From: a bacterium
GTDB lineage: Bacteria; Pseudomonadota; Alphaproteobacteria; SP197
DNA: 64,000 bases
Reading direction: 5' to 3'
Assembly: GCA_028821455.1 (NCBI GenBank)
Contig: JAPPGE010000090.1
Coordinates: 58,868 to 122,867, forward strand
Shown: piece after piece, positions 7,070-15,158 of the stretch
Layout: every line of letters begins with the position of its first letter
Position numbering within the stretch: the stretch's first letter is position 1
Program-made: the position numbers and the translations under genes
The notes under the pieces: model-generated
The model's database searches: none
What the model was told of the DNA's origin: nothing
What the model saw: the letters and a program-made list of their open reading frames with translations, nothing else

Positions 7070-8422
7070 TCAGAGGTGATGGTAGTCATCGACGCCGACG
7101 GTGTGATTGGTCCCAGCGAGGGGGACGCCCGCCATGGCCGAGGCTTCCATGGTCAGTGCCGCCAGATCTTCCGGTTCGAGGCTGTGGACGTTGGTTTTGC
7201 CGCAGGCCCGCGCCATCATCTGGCATTCAATGGTCAGCGTATGGAGGATGTTGTAGACGCGCTCGGCCGCATCGTCGGGGTTGAGGCGCTTGCGCAATTC
7301 CGGATCCTGGGTCGCGACACCAACCGGGCAGCGGCCGGTATGGCAGTGGTAGCAGTATCCGGCGGGAACCCCGATGGTGCCCTCGAAGTCCGCCTCCGGG
7401 ATATCCTTGTTGCAGTTGAGAGCCATCATGGCGGTTGTCCCGATGGCGACCGCGTCGGCGCCGAGAGCGAGCGCCTTTGCCAGGTCACCGCCGTTCCGCA
7501 CCGCGCCGGCGTAGATGAGCGTGATGTCGCCGCGCTTGCCGAGATCATCGATCGCCCGCCTGGCCTGGCGTATGGCGGCGATTCCAGGGATGCCGGTCTC
7601 CTCGGTGGCAAGGTGGGGGCCTGCCCCGGTCGAACCCTCCATGCCATCGATGTAGATGGAATCGGGATCGCACTTCACGGCCATGCGCACGTCATCGTAG
7701 ACACGTGCCGCACCAAGCTTGAGCTGGATCGGGATCTGGTAGTTGGTCGCCTCGCGAATCTCCTGGATCTTGAGGGCGAGGTCGTCGGGACCCAGCCAGT
7801 CCGGATGGCGTGCCGGCGAGCGCTGGTCGATACCCGCAGGCAGGGATCGCATCTCGGCCACCTGGTCGGTGACCTTCTGGCCCATGAGATGGCCGCCAAG
7901 GCCGACCTTGCAGCCCTGACCGATGAAGAACTCGCAACCGTCGGCCAGCCGCAGGTGATGCGGATTGAAGCCGTAGCGGGACTGGATGCACTGGTAGAAC
8001 CACTTTTCCGAGTAGCGGCGTTCATCGGGGATCATGCCGCCTTCGCCGGAACACGTCGCCGTGCCCGCCATGGTGGCGCCGCGGGCGAGCGCGGTCTTCG
8101 CTTCGTAGCTCAGCGCACCGAAGCTCATGCCGGTGACATAGACCGGAATGTCGAGGACCAGGGGCCGTCCGGCGCGGGGACCGATCACGGTCTCGGTCTG
8201 GCACTTCTCGCGATACCCCTCGATCACGAAGCGGGTGAGGGTGCCCGGAAGGAAGGTGAGATCGTCCCAGGTCGGGATCTTCTTGAAGAGCGCCATGCCG
8301 CGCATGCGGTAACGCCCGAGCTCGGCCTTGATGTGGATGTCGTCGACCACCCGCGGCGGGAACATGAAATTCTCGCCGAGGATTTCCCTGTTGCGGCCAT
8401 TGCCGTTCGCGTCTGCGGTCAT
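7070..8422 (-). CDS. glxD: FMN-binding glutamate synthase-like protein (GlxD/MgsC)
   Basis: A 450-residue protein matching the FMN and Fe-S domain of glutamate synthase (GltB central part). Its features are YVTGMSFGALSYEAK, a GEGG motif, the barrel segments PIQLKLGAARV and YIDGMEGSTGAGP, and Cys-rich CYHCHTGRCPVGVATQ that would bind the 3Fe-4S cluster. With GlxB and GlxC it should rebuild a split glutamate synthase. In methylotrophs the same three-part enzyme (MgsABC) makes N-methylglutamate from methylamine and glutamate. The start at ATG 8422 leaves a 22-base gap after glxC and has GGGAG upstream. Whether it makes glutamate or N-methylglutamate cannot be read directly. Confidence 0.85.
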   Translation of the reverse strand: MTADANGNGRNREILGENFMFPPRVVDDIHIKAELGRYRMRGMALFKKIPTWDDLTFLPGTLTRFVIEGYREKCQTETVIGPRAGRPLVLDIPVYVTGMSFGALSYEAKTALARGATMAGTATCSGEGGMIPDERRYSEKWFYQCIQSRYGFNPHHLRLADGCEFFIGQGCKVGLGGHLMGQKVTDQVAEMRSLPAGIDQRSPARHPDWLGPDDLALKIQEIREATNYQIPIQLKLGAARVYDDVRMAVKCDPDSIYIDGMEGSTGAGPHLATEETGIPGIAAIRQARRAIDDLGKRGDITLIYAGAVRNGGDLAKALALGADAVAIGTTAMMALNCNKDIPEADFEGTIGVPAGYCYHCHTGRCPVGVATQDPELRKRLNPDDAAERVYNILHTLTIECQMMARACGKTNVHSLEPEDLAALTMEASAMAGVPLAGTNHTVGVDDYHHL

Positions 8423-8444
8423 TTTCTGGCTGTCTCCCACCGTC

Positions 8445-9290
8445 CTAGAGAACGATCTTCTTCTCTGACGGTTCAAGATTGTCGTAGTTCCAGAGCTGCT
8501 TGCCGGCGACGATCTTGGTCATGTTCGCGACGCCGTTGGGTGCGGTGAGCCCATACATGCCGAGTTTGCGCTCGAGCCAGGCGCAGTCGAGATCGGTCAT
8601 GTCCCCCGGCACGGCATCGACACCGAGACTCTCGATCGTGCCGCCGACGAAGATTGTTCCGTCGTACATCGAATCACCGAGATTCTTGCCCGCGTCGCCA
8701 AGCACGATCATGCGGCCGCGCTGCATCATGAAGGCCGAGAAGGCGCCCGTCCGGCCACCGACGATGATGGTGCCGCCCTTCTGGTCGATACCGGTCCGCG
8801 AACCGACGTCGCCCATGCAGACGAGGTCGCCGCCACGCATGGCCGCTCCGAAGGTCGAGCCGGCGTTCTTCTCGACGATCACGGTGCCGGCCATCATGTT
8901 CTCGGCGCATGACCAGCCTACGCGGCCGGTCACCCTGACATTGGGGCCGTCAATGAGCCCGACGCCAAAGTACCCGAGGCTTCCCTCGAAGATCAGGTTG
9001 AGCCGCTGCAGGATGCCCACGCCCAGGGAATGACGGGCCTGGGGATTGCGGACAACGATGGAGCCGTAGCCCTCGGCCATCAGGTCACGGATCTTGCGGT
9101 TCACGTCCCGGGCATCCATGTCGATGGCATCGATGGTGGTACGCTTGTTGAAGTCGACGTCAAACGCTTCCGGGTAGAGGTGGTTCTCCTCTTCGCTGAT
9201 ATCGAAGAACCTCTGCTGCGTGCGCCCGGTGAGCTGCTCGGTGTGCAGCCCCATGTCGTGGGAGCGCGCGGTCTCGTTCAGCTCTGCCAT
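8445..9290 (-). CDS. glxC: GXGXG-domain protein, glutamate synthase third-domain homologue (GlxC/MgsB)
   Basis: A 281-residue protein equal to the C-terminal GXGXG beta-helix domain of glutamate synthase. Tell-tale repeats are EGSLGYFGVGL, MRGGDLVCMGDVG, KGGTIIVGGRTG and RGRMIVLGDAG. In the full enzyme this domain is structural and links the amidotransferase to the FMN domain. The gene overlaps the end of glxB by 13 bases, and glxD follows, giving the standard glxBCD/mgsABC order. Separate genes for the three domains are characteristic of the methylamine and rhizobial glx systems. Confidence 0.85.
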   Translation of the reverse strand: MAELNETARSHDMGLHTEQLTGRTQQRFFDISEEENHLYPEAFDVDFNKRTTIDAIDMDARDVNRKIRDLMAEGYGSIVVRNPQARHSLGVGILQRLNLIFEGSLGYFGVGLIDGPNVRVTGRVGWSCAENMMAGTVIVEKNAGSTFGAAMRGGDLVCMGDVGSRTGIDQKGGTIIVGGRTGAFSAFMMQRGRMIVLGDAGKNLGDSMYDGTIFVGGTIESLGVDAVPGDMTDLDCAWLERKLGMYGLTAPNGVANMTKIVAGKQLWNYDNLEPSEKKIVL

Positions 9291-10213
9291 ACCCGAACCT
9301 CCCGGTCGTAGGGATCGTGCGTGTCGATTTCGTGGGGCAGGACCTGGCGGATGGCGACCTCTTCGGAGGCCATGGCGACCAGGTCGTCGCTCTCGTAGAG
9401 CACCATGGGCTTGGCGGCCATGTCGTCCTTGGCCATGCCGAGCTTGTCCGACGTCGCCACGAGGTAGGTGAAGACGCCGTCGAATTCGTCGACCGACTGC
9501 ACCATGGCCTCTTCCAGATCGACGCCTTCCTGCAGCTTGTCGGCGATGTAGACCGAGATGAGCTCGCTGTCGCAGCTCGACATGAATCGGAAGTCCTTGC
9601 GCTCGAGTTCCCGGCGCATGATCCAGTAGTTGGTGAGCTGGCCGTTATGCACCACGGCGATGTCGTTGTAAGGATAGGCCCAGTAGGGGTGGGCGGAACG
9701 GATGTCGACATCCGATTCCGTCGCCATGCGGGTATGCCCGATCGCATGGGTGCCATTGAAGCCCCTGAGCGCGTACTGGTCCGACACGGTCGATGCGTCT
9801 CCAAGATCCTTGATCAGCTCGAGTCGGCTGCCGAGAGAGAGGATCTCGGTGGAGGTCACGTCTTCGACGTAGTCGGCCACCTTGCGCATGTCGCCGCCAT
9901 GCTTGATGCGGTAGCGATAGGCGTACTCCGTGGCATCGACGGTCTCGACCACCTCCACTCCGAGTTCGGCGAGGCGGCGGTCGACTTCGGCCCGGCGGTC
10001 CCGTATCTCCTGGTGAATGTTGTAACCCTTCGCCGCGTCTTCCTGTTCGGCGACCTTGAAGCGCAGGACAAACTCGTCGCCGCGGGGCATGCCGTAAATG
10101 GCAAATCCCGTCGAGTCCGGTCCCCTGTGCTTGAGCGACTGCAACATGGAGGTCATCTCCGAGCCGATGTCGGATGACCTGTTGCGGTGAATGATGCCTG
10201 CAATGCCACACAT
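9278..10213 (-). CDS. glxB: Class II glutamine amidotransferase (GlxB/MgsA)
   Basis: A 311-residue N-terminal-nucleophile amidotransferase. The protein begins MCGIAGI, so Cys2 becomes the nucleophile after Met removal. Family segments LKHRGPDSTGFAIYG, THAIGHTRMATES, HPYWAYP and VVHNGQLTNY are present. It would release ammonia (or methylamine from gamma-glutamylmethylamide in the Mgs system) for the GlxD-type synthase. It is the first gene of the glxBCD set and lies about 70 bases after the glutamine synthetase-like gene. An inserted helical segment near residues 60-110 is typical of this branch. Confidence 0.87.
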   Translation of the reverse strand: MCGIAGIIHRNRSSDIGSEMTSMLQSLKHRGPDSTGFAIYGMPRGDEFVLRFKVAEQEDAAKGYNIHQEIRDRRAEVDRRLAELGVEVVETVDATEYAYRYRIKHGGDMRKVADYVEDVTSTEILSLGSRLELIKDLGDASTVSDQYALRGFNGTHAIGHTRMATESDVDIRSAHPYWAYPYNDIAVVHNGQLTNYWIMRRELERKDFRFMSSCDSELISVYIADKLQEGVDLEEAMVQSVDEFDGVFTYLVATSDKLGMAKDDMAAKPMVLYESDDLVAMASEEVAIRQVLPHEIDTHDPYDREVRVWQS

Positions 10214-10283
10214 GCCTTGTTGTCTCCCCTTGCCTTTGGGCGACAGCGGGAGGAGCCCCGCTGTCGCACCGACAATCTGCCTG

Positions 10284-11756
10284 TCAGGGCAGGCAGTCCC
10301 AGTAGGTTTCCATGTCCCATTCGGTGACGGTGGCCATGAAGGTCTCCCACTCGTTGGTCTTGTAGTGCATGAAGACCTTGTACATGTCGCCCGGCATCGA
10401 TGACTTGATCACCTCGTCATTGCTCAGTCGATCAAGGGCATCGCCCAGCGACATCGGCAGTTTCTTGACCAGTTTGCCCTCTTCCATGGCTTGGTAGATG
10501 TTGCGTTCCTCCGGCTCGCCCGGATCGAGGTTGTTGTCGATGCCATCGTCGAACGCCTGCAGCAAAGCGCCGGCCATGAGGTAGGGGTTGACCATGGAGT
10601 CGACCGCCCGGTACTCGAAACGTCCAGGCGCCGAGACGCGCATTCCGGTGGTCCGGTTCTGATATCCCCAGTCGGCAAACACCGGAGCCCAGAAGCCCGT
10701 ATCCCACAGGCGGCGATAGGAGTTGACCGTGGAACAGCCGATGGCCGTCAGCGCCCCGAGATGCGCCATGACGCCGCCGATGGCCTTGAGGCCGACGCTG
10801 CCTGGCTTGCGCGGATCGGAGCCGTCCGGAAGGAAGGTGTTGGTGCCGCCCTTGCGATAGACGAAGTTGTCCAACAGGCCCGCCGGCTGGTCCTGGCCCA
10901 GCATGTTGATCTCGTCGGCGCCGCCCGTCCACAGGGATACGTTGTGGTGGCACCCCGACGCCGAGACACCCATGAAGGGCTTCGACATGAAGCACGCCAC
11001 GAGGTTGTTCTCGCGCGCGACCTGGGCACAGATCTGCCGGTAGGTGGTGAGGCGGTCGGCGGTGCGCAGGGCATCGTCGAACTGGAAGTTCAGCTCCAGC
11101 TGGCCCGGTGCGTCCTCGTGGTCGCCCTGGATCATGTCGAGGCCCATGGCGCGGCTGTACTCGATCGCCTTCATGAAGACCGGACGCAGACTCTCGAACT
11201 GGTCGATGTGGTAGCAGTTCGGCTTGGAGAATCCGCCATCAGGCAGGCCGTCCTCGCCCTTCTTGAGCCACATCATTTCCGGCTCGGTGCCATGACGCAG
11301 ATGCAGGCCGTTGTGCTTTTCCTGGAAGGCGTCGTGGAGGCGCCTGAGGTTGCCGCGGCAGTCTCCGGTGAAGAAGGCGCCCGGATTAACGGGTTCCTCG
11401 CGGTTGCGGAAGCAGGTGCAGTAGACCCGCGCCACACGCTTGTCCCAGGGCAGCTGCACGAAGGTCTCGGGATCGGGAATGCCCACGAGCTCGGACGATT
11501 CCGGTCCGTAACCGATATAGTTTCCGTAGCGGTCGACATAGAGATTGGCGACCGAGCCGTAGACCAGCTGGAATCCCCGCTCGGCAATGGTCTCCCAGTG
11601 GTCGGCTGGCACACCCTTGCCGACAATACGCCCGGTCACGGAAATGAACTGGTAGTAGATGTAATCGATGTTCAGTTCATCGATCTTCTCGCGCACCTGG
11701 CGCACCCTTTCGGCGCGGCCTTCCTGTTCAACGTAACGTTCGATGTCCATCGGCAT
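10284..11756 (-). CDS. glnT: Glutamine synthetase III-like enzyme (GlnT / gamma-glutamylmethylamide synthetase-like)
   Basis: A 490-residue glutamine synthetase-fold ligase. GS signatures include the metal-binding GDHEDAPGQLELNF, the ATP and substrate segment SGCHHNVSLW, STVNSYRRL and the C-terminal RFEYRAVD. Start ATG 11756 has an AGGGAG site; the frame is open further up but without family similarity. Proteins of this branch beside glxBCD are either GlnT (glutamine) or GmaS (gamma-glutamylmethylamide from methylamine). Neighbours are a FAD oxidoreductase upstream and glxB downstream. This fits amine nitrogen being loaded on glutamate and then processed. Substrate choice, ammonia or methylamine, is unresolved. 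Confidence 0.85.
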   Translation of the reverse strand: MPMDIERYVEQEGRAERVRQVREKIDELNIDYIYYQFISVTGRIVGKGVPADHWETIAERGFQLVYGSVANLYVDRYGNYIGYGPESSELVGIPDPETFVQLPWDKRVARVYCTCFRNREEPVNPGAFFTGDCRGNLRRLHDAFQEKHNGLHLRHGTEPEMMWLKKGEDGLPDGGFSKPNCYHIDQFESLRPVFMKAIEYSRAMGLDMIQGDHEDAPGQLELNFQFDDALRTADRLTTYRQICAQVARENNLVACFMSKPFMGVSASGCHHNVSLWTGGADEINMLGQDQPAGLLDNFVYRKGGTNTFLPDGSDPRKPGSVGLKAIGGVMAHLGALTAIGCSTVNSYRRLWDTGFWAPVFADWGYQNRTTGMRVSAPGRFEYRAVDSMVNPYLMAGALLQAFDDGIDNNLDPGEPEERNIYQAMEEGKLVKKLPMSLGDALDRLSNDEVIKSSMPGDMYKVFMHYKTNEWETFMATVTEWDMETYWDCLP

Positions 11757-11829
11757 GGATCCTGCTCTCCCTTGCGCTCGGTTCTTTGGGTTGTCCTTCT
11801 CCCCTGGATTGCCAGGGCCGGTGGTCTTG

Positions 11830-13167
11830 TCAGCTCCACGGGAAGGGGCTGTTCGACACCGGATGCAGCTGTCCTTCGGCATAACGTGAAAAGCGGAATG
11901 GCTCGAGCAGTTCCATGGTCTCGCCAACACATTCAGCCGCCACGAGCTTGCCGACCCCGATCATCTTGTAGCCGTGATTGGAGTCGGCGATGATCTGGAC
12001 ATTCTCGCACATCGTATCGAAGACCGGGAAGCTGTCGGGCGTGAAACAGCCAAGGCCTCCCGACGGCTCCTTTTTCCAGTGTCTCATCTGCCCGGAGAAA
12101 CGCTCCTGGCAATGGGCCAGGGCTGAACACCACATGTGGGCGAATTCGTCGCCGACGATGAAATCCGGCGAATCCGGGCCATAGGGATCGAGCGCCACCT
12201 CGTTCACCGGTGTGGTGACCTCGTAGGGCATGGCGCCGCCCTGGATGCCGGCGAAGTTGAAGTCGGGCTTGTAGTAGATGCCCCACATCTCTTCGGTGAT
12301 GACGGAGCCATCGACATCGGAATGGAGCGGGGCATCGGTGTCGACATGGATGACCGGCGGCATGGCGCCGTCGTTCGTCTTCTGCAGGTTCGGATCGACG
12401 CCGAGCGTTCCTTCTTCAAGGCACCAGTAGCGCCACATGTCGACACCGTGATGCATCGTGCCGTCCGTGCCCTTGATGGAGACGCTCTCGGGGAGGTCGA
12501 GCATGGACCAGATCTTGGAGACCCACGGTCCCACGGCCACCACGACCATGTCCGTCTCGATCGTGCCCCTGTCCGTGATGACGGCGCTCACCGCCTCGCC
12601 GGAGCGCCCGAAACCGGTGACGGTGCAGCCGGTGATGATGCGGACTCCCTCGCTCTCCGCCTTGGAGGCAAGTCCGTAAATGGACGCCGTGTTGTTGGCG
12701 TAGCCACCCTTCTTTTCGTGCAGCACCGAGGTGATGTTCTGTGCCCGCCAGTCGGAGAACATCGATCTCATGTACGTCATGCAGTCGTCGGCGCCCTCGA
12801 TGAAGGCCGACTCGTAGCCGATCGCCTGCTGCTGCTGGTAGATCGTCGCGACGTCCCCATGCATGGACTCGCTGGAAATCTGCATGTAGCCGACCGGATG
12901 ATAGCTGTAGGCTTCAGGGTCGCTTTCCCATACCTCGACGGACTGCGCCATGAGTTCGCGCATGGCTGGCTGGTAGTAGTTGTTGCGGACCACGCCACAG
13001 GCGATGCCGCTGGCGCCGGCGGCAATCCCCGTCTTGTCGACAACGAGGATGTCCTCGCCACTGCCCCGTCCTCGCGCCTTTAGTTCCAGGGCCAGGTGGT
13101 AGGCCGTCGAAAGACCGTGAATGCCGGCTCCGATGATGACATAGGGTGAACTCTTCGGGAATGCCAT
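11830..13167 (-). CDS. FAD-dependent amine oxidoreductase (sarcosine oxidase beta / DadA type)
   Basis: A 445-residue flavoprotein of the DAO family. The N-terminal dinucleotide fold reads YVIIGAGIHGLSTAYHL, and the C-terminal FAD-contact region includes DSNHGYKMIGVGK. Such enzymes oxidise N-methyl or D-amino acids and pass electrons on to oxygen, quinone or electron-transfer flavoprotein. It is the first gene of the glnT-glxBCD operon. In methylamine users this place is held by four-subunit N-methylglutamate dehydrogenase (MgdABCD); here only this one-chain enzyme is present. Start ATG 13167 follows AGGGGACG. It could be the N-methylglutamate-oxidising step or act on another amino acid. Confidence 0.85.
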   Translation of the reverse strand: MAFPKSSPYVIIGAGIHGLSTAYHLALELKARGRGSGEDILVVDKTGIAAGASGIACGVVRNNYYQPAMRELMAQSVEVWESDPEAYSYHPVGYMQISSESMHGDVATIYQQQQAIGYESAFIEGADDCMTYMRSMFSDWRAQNITSVLHEKKGGYANNTASIYGLASKAESEGVRIITGCTVTGFGRSGEAVSAVITDRGTIETDMVVVAVGPWVSKIWSMLDLPESVSIKGTDGTMHHGVDMWRYWCLEEGTLGVDPNLQKTNDGAMPPVIHVDTDAPLHSDVDGSVITEEMWGIYYKPDFNFAGIQGGAMPYEVTTPVNEVALDPYGPDSPDFIVGDEFAHMWCSALAHCQERFSGQMRHWKKEPSGGLGCFTPDSFPVFDTMCENVQIIADSNHGYKMIGVGKLVAAECVGETMELLEPFRFSRYAEGQLHPVSNSPFPWS

Positions 13168-13254
13168 GCGGTGTTCGTCCCCTGTTGTTCGCGACTCCCG
13201 TCCTCCGCGAACGCGGGAGAGAGAGTGCTTGACGATCGTTGACCCGCCAGTTAT

Positions 13255-13280
13255 ACCAATAGTGAACCAATACAACCAAT
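13255..13280. promoter_or_regulatory. Three ACCAAT direct repeats, likely GntR operator
   Basis: ACCAAT occurs at 13255-13260, 13266-13271 and 13275-13280 (spacings 11 and 9 bases, close to one helix turn). The repeats sit between the divergent FAD oxidoreductase operon and the GntR gene, the natural place for a binding site that controls both. Confidence 0.5.
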
Positions 13281-13305
13281 CCCTCAAAACTCTAGAACGC
13301 GCTTC

Positions 13306-14022
13306 ATGCCGATGTCAAGACCAACGAAGAGCCCGGTCCGCGCGACACCCCTTCCGATGCCGCGGGCAGGAACCGCCGTTGCCATCGCCACCCGGCTGCG
13401 CACGGCGATTGCCGACGGCATCTACGTCGATGGTGAACGCCTGCCTGCCGAACGTGCCCTCGCCGATGCATTCTCGTGTTCAAGGACGACCATCCGTGAA
13501 GCCCTGCGCCTGCTCTGCGACAGCAACCTCGTCTCCCGCCGGGCGGGTAGCGGGACGTTCGTCACTTTCAGCCATGACGCCGAGAATCCCGATATCGCGG
13601 AAATCACCAGTCCCCTCGAGCTGATCGACGTGCGCATCGCCGTGGAACCGCACATGGTGCGCCTCGCCACGGTTCACGCCACCATGCGCGATCTCGGCCG
13701 CATTGGCATAGCCCTTGACGCCCTCGAGTCGTCGGGCGAGCCGGAATCGTTCACGCGCCAGGACCGCATCTTCCACCAGTCGATTGCCGATGCCACCCAC
13801 AATCCGCTGATGTGCTCCTTCTACCGGCGCATCAACCATGTTCGCGGACACCGCCAGTGGAGCGCGATGAAGGACAAGGTGCTGACCGGTCAGGCGATGG
13901 ATTCCTACAACCACGATCATCGCCAGCTCTTCGAGGCCCTGGCCGTGCGCGACGCCGATGGTGCCGCCGACATTGTCCTCAGTCACCTGCAGACGGCGCG
14001 CCTGCAGCTGGTCGCCACCTGA
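13306..14022 (+). CDS. GntR-family regulator, FadR/FCD type
   Basis: A 238-residue transcription factor. An N-terminal winged helix-turn-helix spans roughly residues 25-92 (ERLPAERALADAF, SRTTIREALRLL, RRAGSGTFV). A C-terminal all-helical FCD ligand domain follows (DVRIAVEPHMVRLA, FHQSIADATHNPL). It is divergent from the glnT-glx operon and is presumably its substrate-responsive regulator. A second ATG at 13312 is an alternative start. Its last 44 bases overlap the 3' end of folB on the other strand, a tail-to-tail arrangement. Confidence 0.87.
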   Translation: MPMSRPTKSPVRATPLPMPRAGTAVAIATRLRTAIADGIYVDGERLPAERALADAFSCSRTTIREALRLLCDSNLVSRRAGSGTFVTFSHDAENPDIAEITSPLELIDVRIAVEPHMVRLATVHATMRDLGRIGIALDALESSGEPESFTRQDRIFHQSIADATHNPLMCSFYRRINHVRGHRQWSAMKDKVLTGQAMDSYNHDHRQLFEALAVRDADGAADIVLSHLQTARLQLVAT

Positions 14023-14386
14023 CACCTCCAGGATCGCGCGACCGCGTGATCTCGACCCCGGCGGCACGTGCCGCCGCCACGGCATCGGGCTTGACCGCGC
14101 GCACGGTGACCTCGCCGACATGCGGCAATTCCAGGCAGGCCGCCGCCAGGTCTTCGGCAAAGTCCTCGACCAGTTGAATGTGACCACGACCGATGATGTC
14201 TTCAGCCCGCATGACGATGTCCCGGTAGTCGACCGTCGTCTCGAGGCGCCCGGTCTTCCAGGGGTCTCCCTCGAGTTCAAGCGTGACATCGACGATGAGC
14301 GGTTGCCTGGCGACTGCCTCGTGATCGAGGACGCCGATCGATGCCTCGAGCTCCAGGGCCTCGATGAACACGCGGGTGCGGGTCAT
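13979..14386 (-). CDS. folB: Dihydroneopterin aldolase
   Basis: A 135-residue FolB-like protein that splits dihydroneopterin in folate synthesis. Family features are RVFIEALELEASIGVLDHEAVARQPLIVDV near the N-terminus (the ligand and oligomer strand), DYRDIV, and LVEDFAEDLAAACLE. Its ATG overlaps the stop of the SDR gene (ATGA), so the pair is translationally coupled. The C-terminal 20 residues or so extend past the usual fold end and overlap the GntR gene. Combined with an SDR upstream it suggests a small pterin/folate unit after uvrB. Confidence 0.88.
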   Translation of the reverse strand: MTRTRVFIEALELEASIGVLDHEAVARQPLIVDVTLELEGDPWKTGRLETTVDYRDIVMRAEDIIGRGHIQLVEDFAEDLAAACLELPHVGEVTVRAVKPDAVAAARAAGVEITRSRDPGGVRWRPAAGAPSAGD

Positions 14387-15147
14387 GCCACGTCGGGTCC
14401 GAGCGGGTAGCCGCCCGGGGGATGTTGCCAGCCCAGACGCTGGCCGCCATCAAGATAGATGATCTGCCCCGTCACGGACGGCGCCTGGACGAGGAAGCGC
14501 AGGGCATCGCAGACTTCTTCCGGAGATGTCCCGCGTCCCATGGGAAAGCCGGAGGTCCAGCGGGCCATGGCGGCCTCATCGCTCTGGTGGTCCGGCAGGG
14601 CCATGCCCGGGGCGATTCCATTGACCCTGACAGCCGGGGCGAGTTCCAGGGCCCATGTCCGCGTCATCGCCTCGAGTGCGACCTTCGAGGCCGTGTAGGA
14701 CATGTAGCGTGGCGTCGGATTGGAAACGCGCTGGTCAAGCATGTTGATGACGCAGCCTTGCGTCGAGGGAGGCAGCTGACTGGAAAAGGCCCGGGTGAGC
14801 AGCATGGGCGCGACGAGGTTGGTGTTGATGTTGGCGTCGATGGTGTCGGGGCCTGCGTTGCGCACGCTGTCGTCAACAAAGACCGCCGCGCTGTTGACCA
14901 GAAGCGTCACGGGGCCGAGTTCTTCCATGGCCTCCCTGACCACCCTTGCCGGTGTCTGGCGATCGGCGAGATCGCCCCTGATCGCCAGGGCCTTTCCGCC
15001 CCTGCCTGAAATGGCGCGGGCTTCGGCCTCGGCGTCGGCGAACGATTGCCGGGCGGCCAGGGCGACAGGCCATCCGTCGGCCGCCAGCGCCCTTGCCATG
15101 GCAAGACCGAGGCGCCGTCCGGCACCGGTGACAAGAGCGCACCCCAT
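14383..15147 (-). CDS. Short-chain dehydrogenase, pteridine reductase (FolM)-like
   Basis: A 254-residue SDR. The cofactor motif is TGAGRRLG (the Arg-Arg type seen in pteridine reductases and FolM), with VNSAAV, an active-site Tyr-x-x-x-Lys as YTASK, and a C-terminal GQIIYLDGGQRL. Coupling to folB by a 4-base overlap supports a role in reducing dihydromonapterin or dihydrofolate, but general SDRs also look like this. The start at 15147 is 11 bases after the uvrB stop, placing it in one operon with uvrB. Catalytic residues look intact. Confidence 0.82.
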   Translation of the reverse strand: MGCALVTGAGRRLGLAMARALAADGWPVALAARQSFADAEAEARAISGRGGKALAIRGDLADRQTPARVVREAMEELGPVTLLVNSAAVFVDDSVRNAGPDTIDANINTNLVAPMLLTRAFSSQLPPSTQGCVINMLDQRVSNPTPRYMSYTASKVALEAMTRTWALELAPAVRVNGIAPGMALPDHQSDEAAMARWTSGFPMGRGTSPEEVCDALRFLVQAPSVTGQIIYLDGGQRLGWQHPPGGYPLGPDVA

Positions 15148-15158
15148 GAATCTCTCTC

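Noticed and set aside
7076-8548. 490-codon plus-strand open frame
   Set aside because: It is antisense to glxD; no family features.
10491-11993. 500-codon plus-strand open frame
   Set aside because: It is antisense to the glutamine synthetase-like gene, whose signatures are unmistakable.
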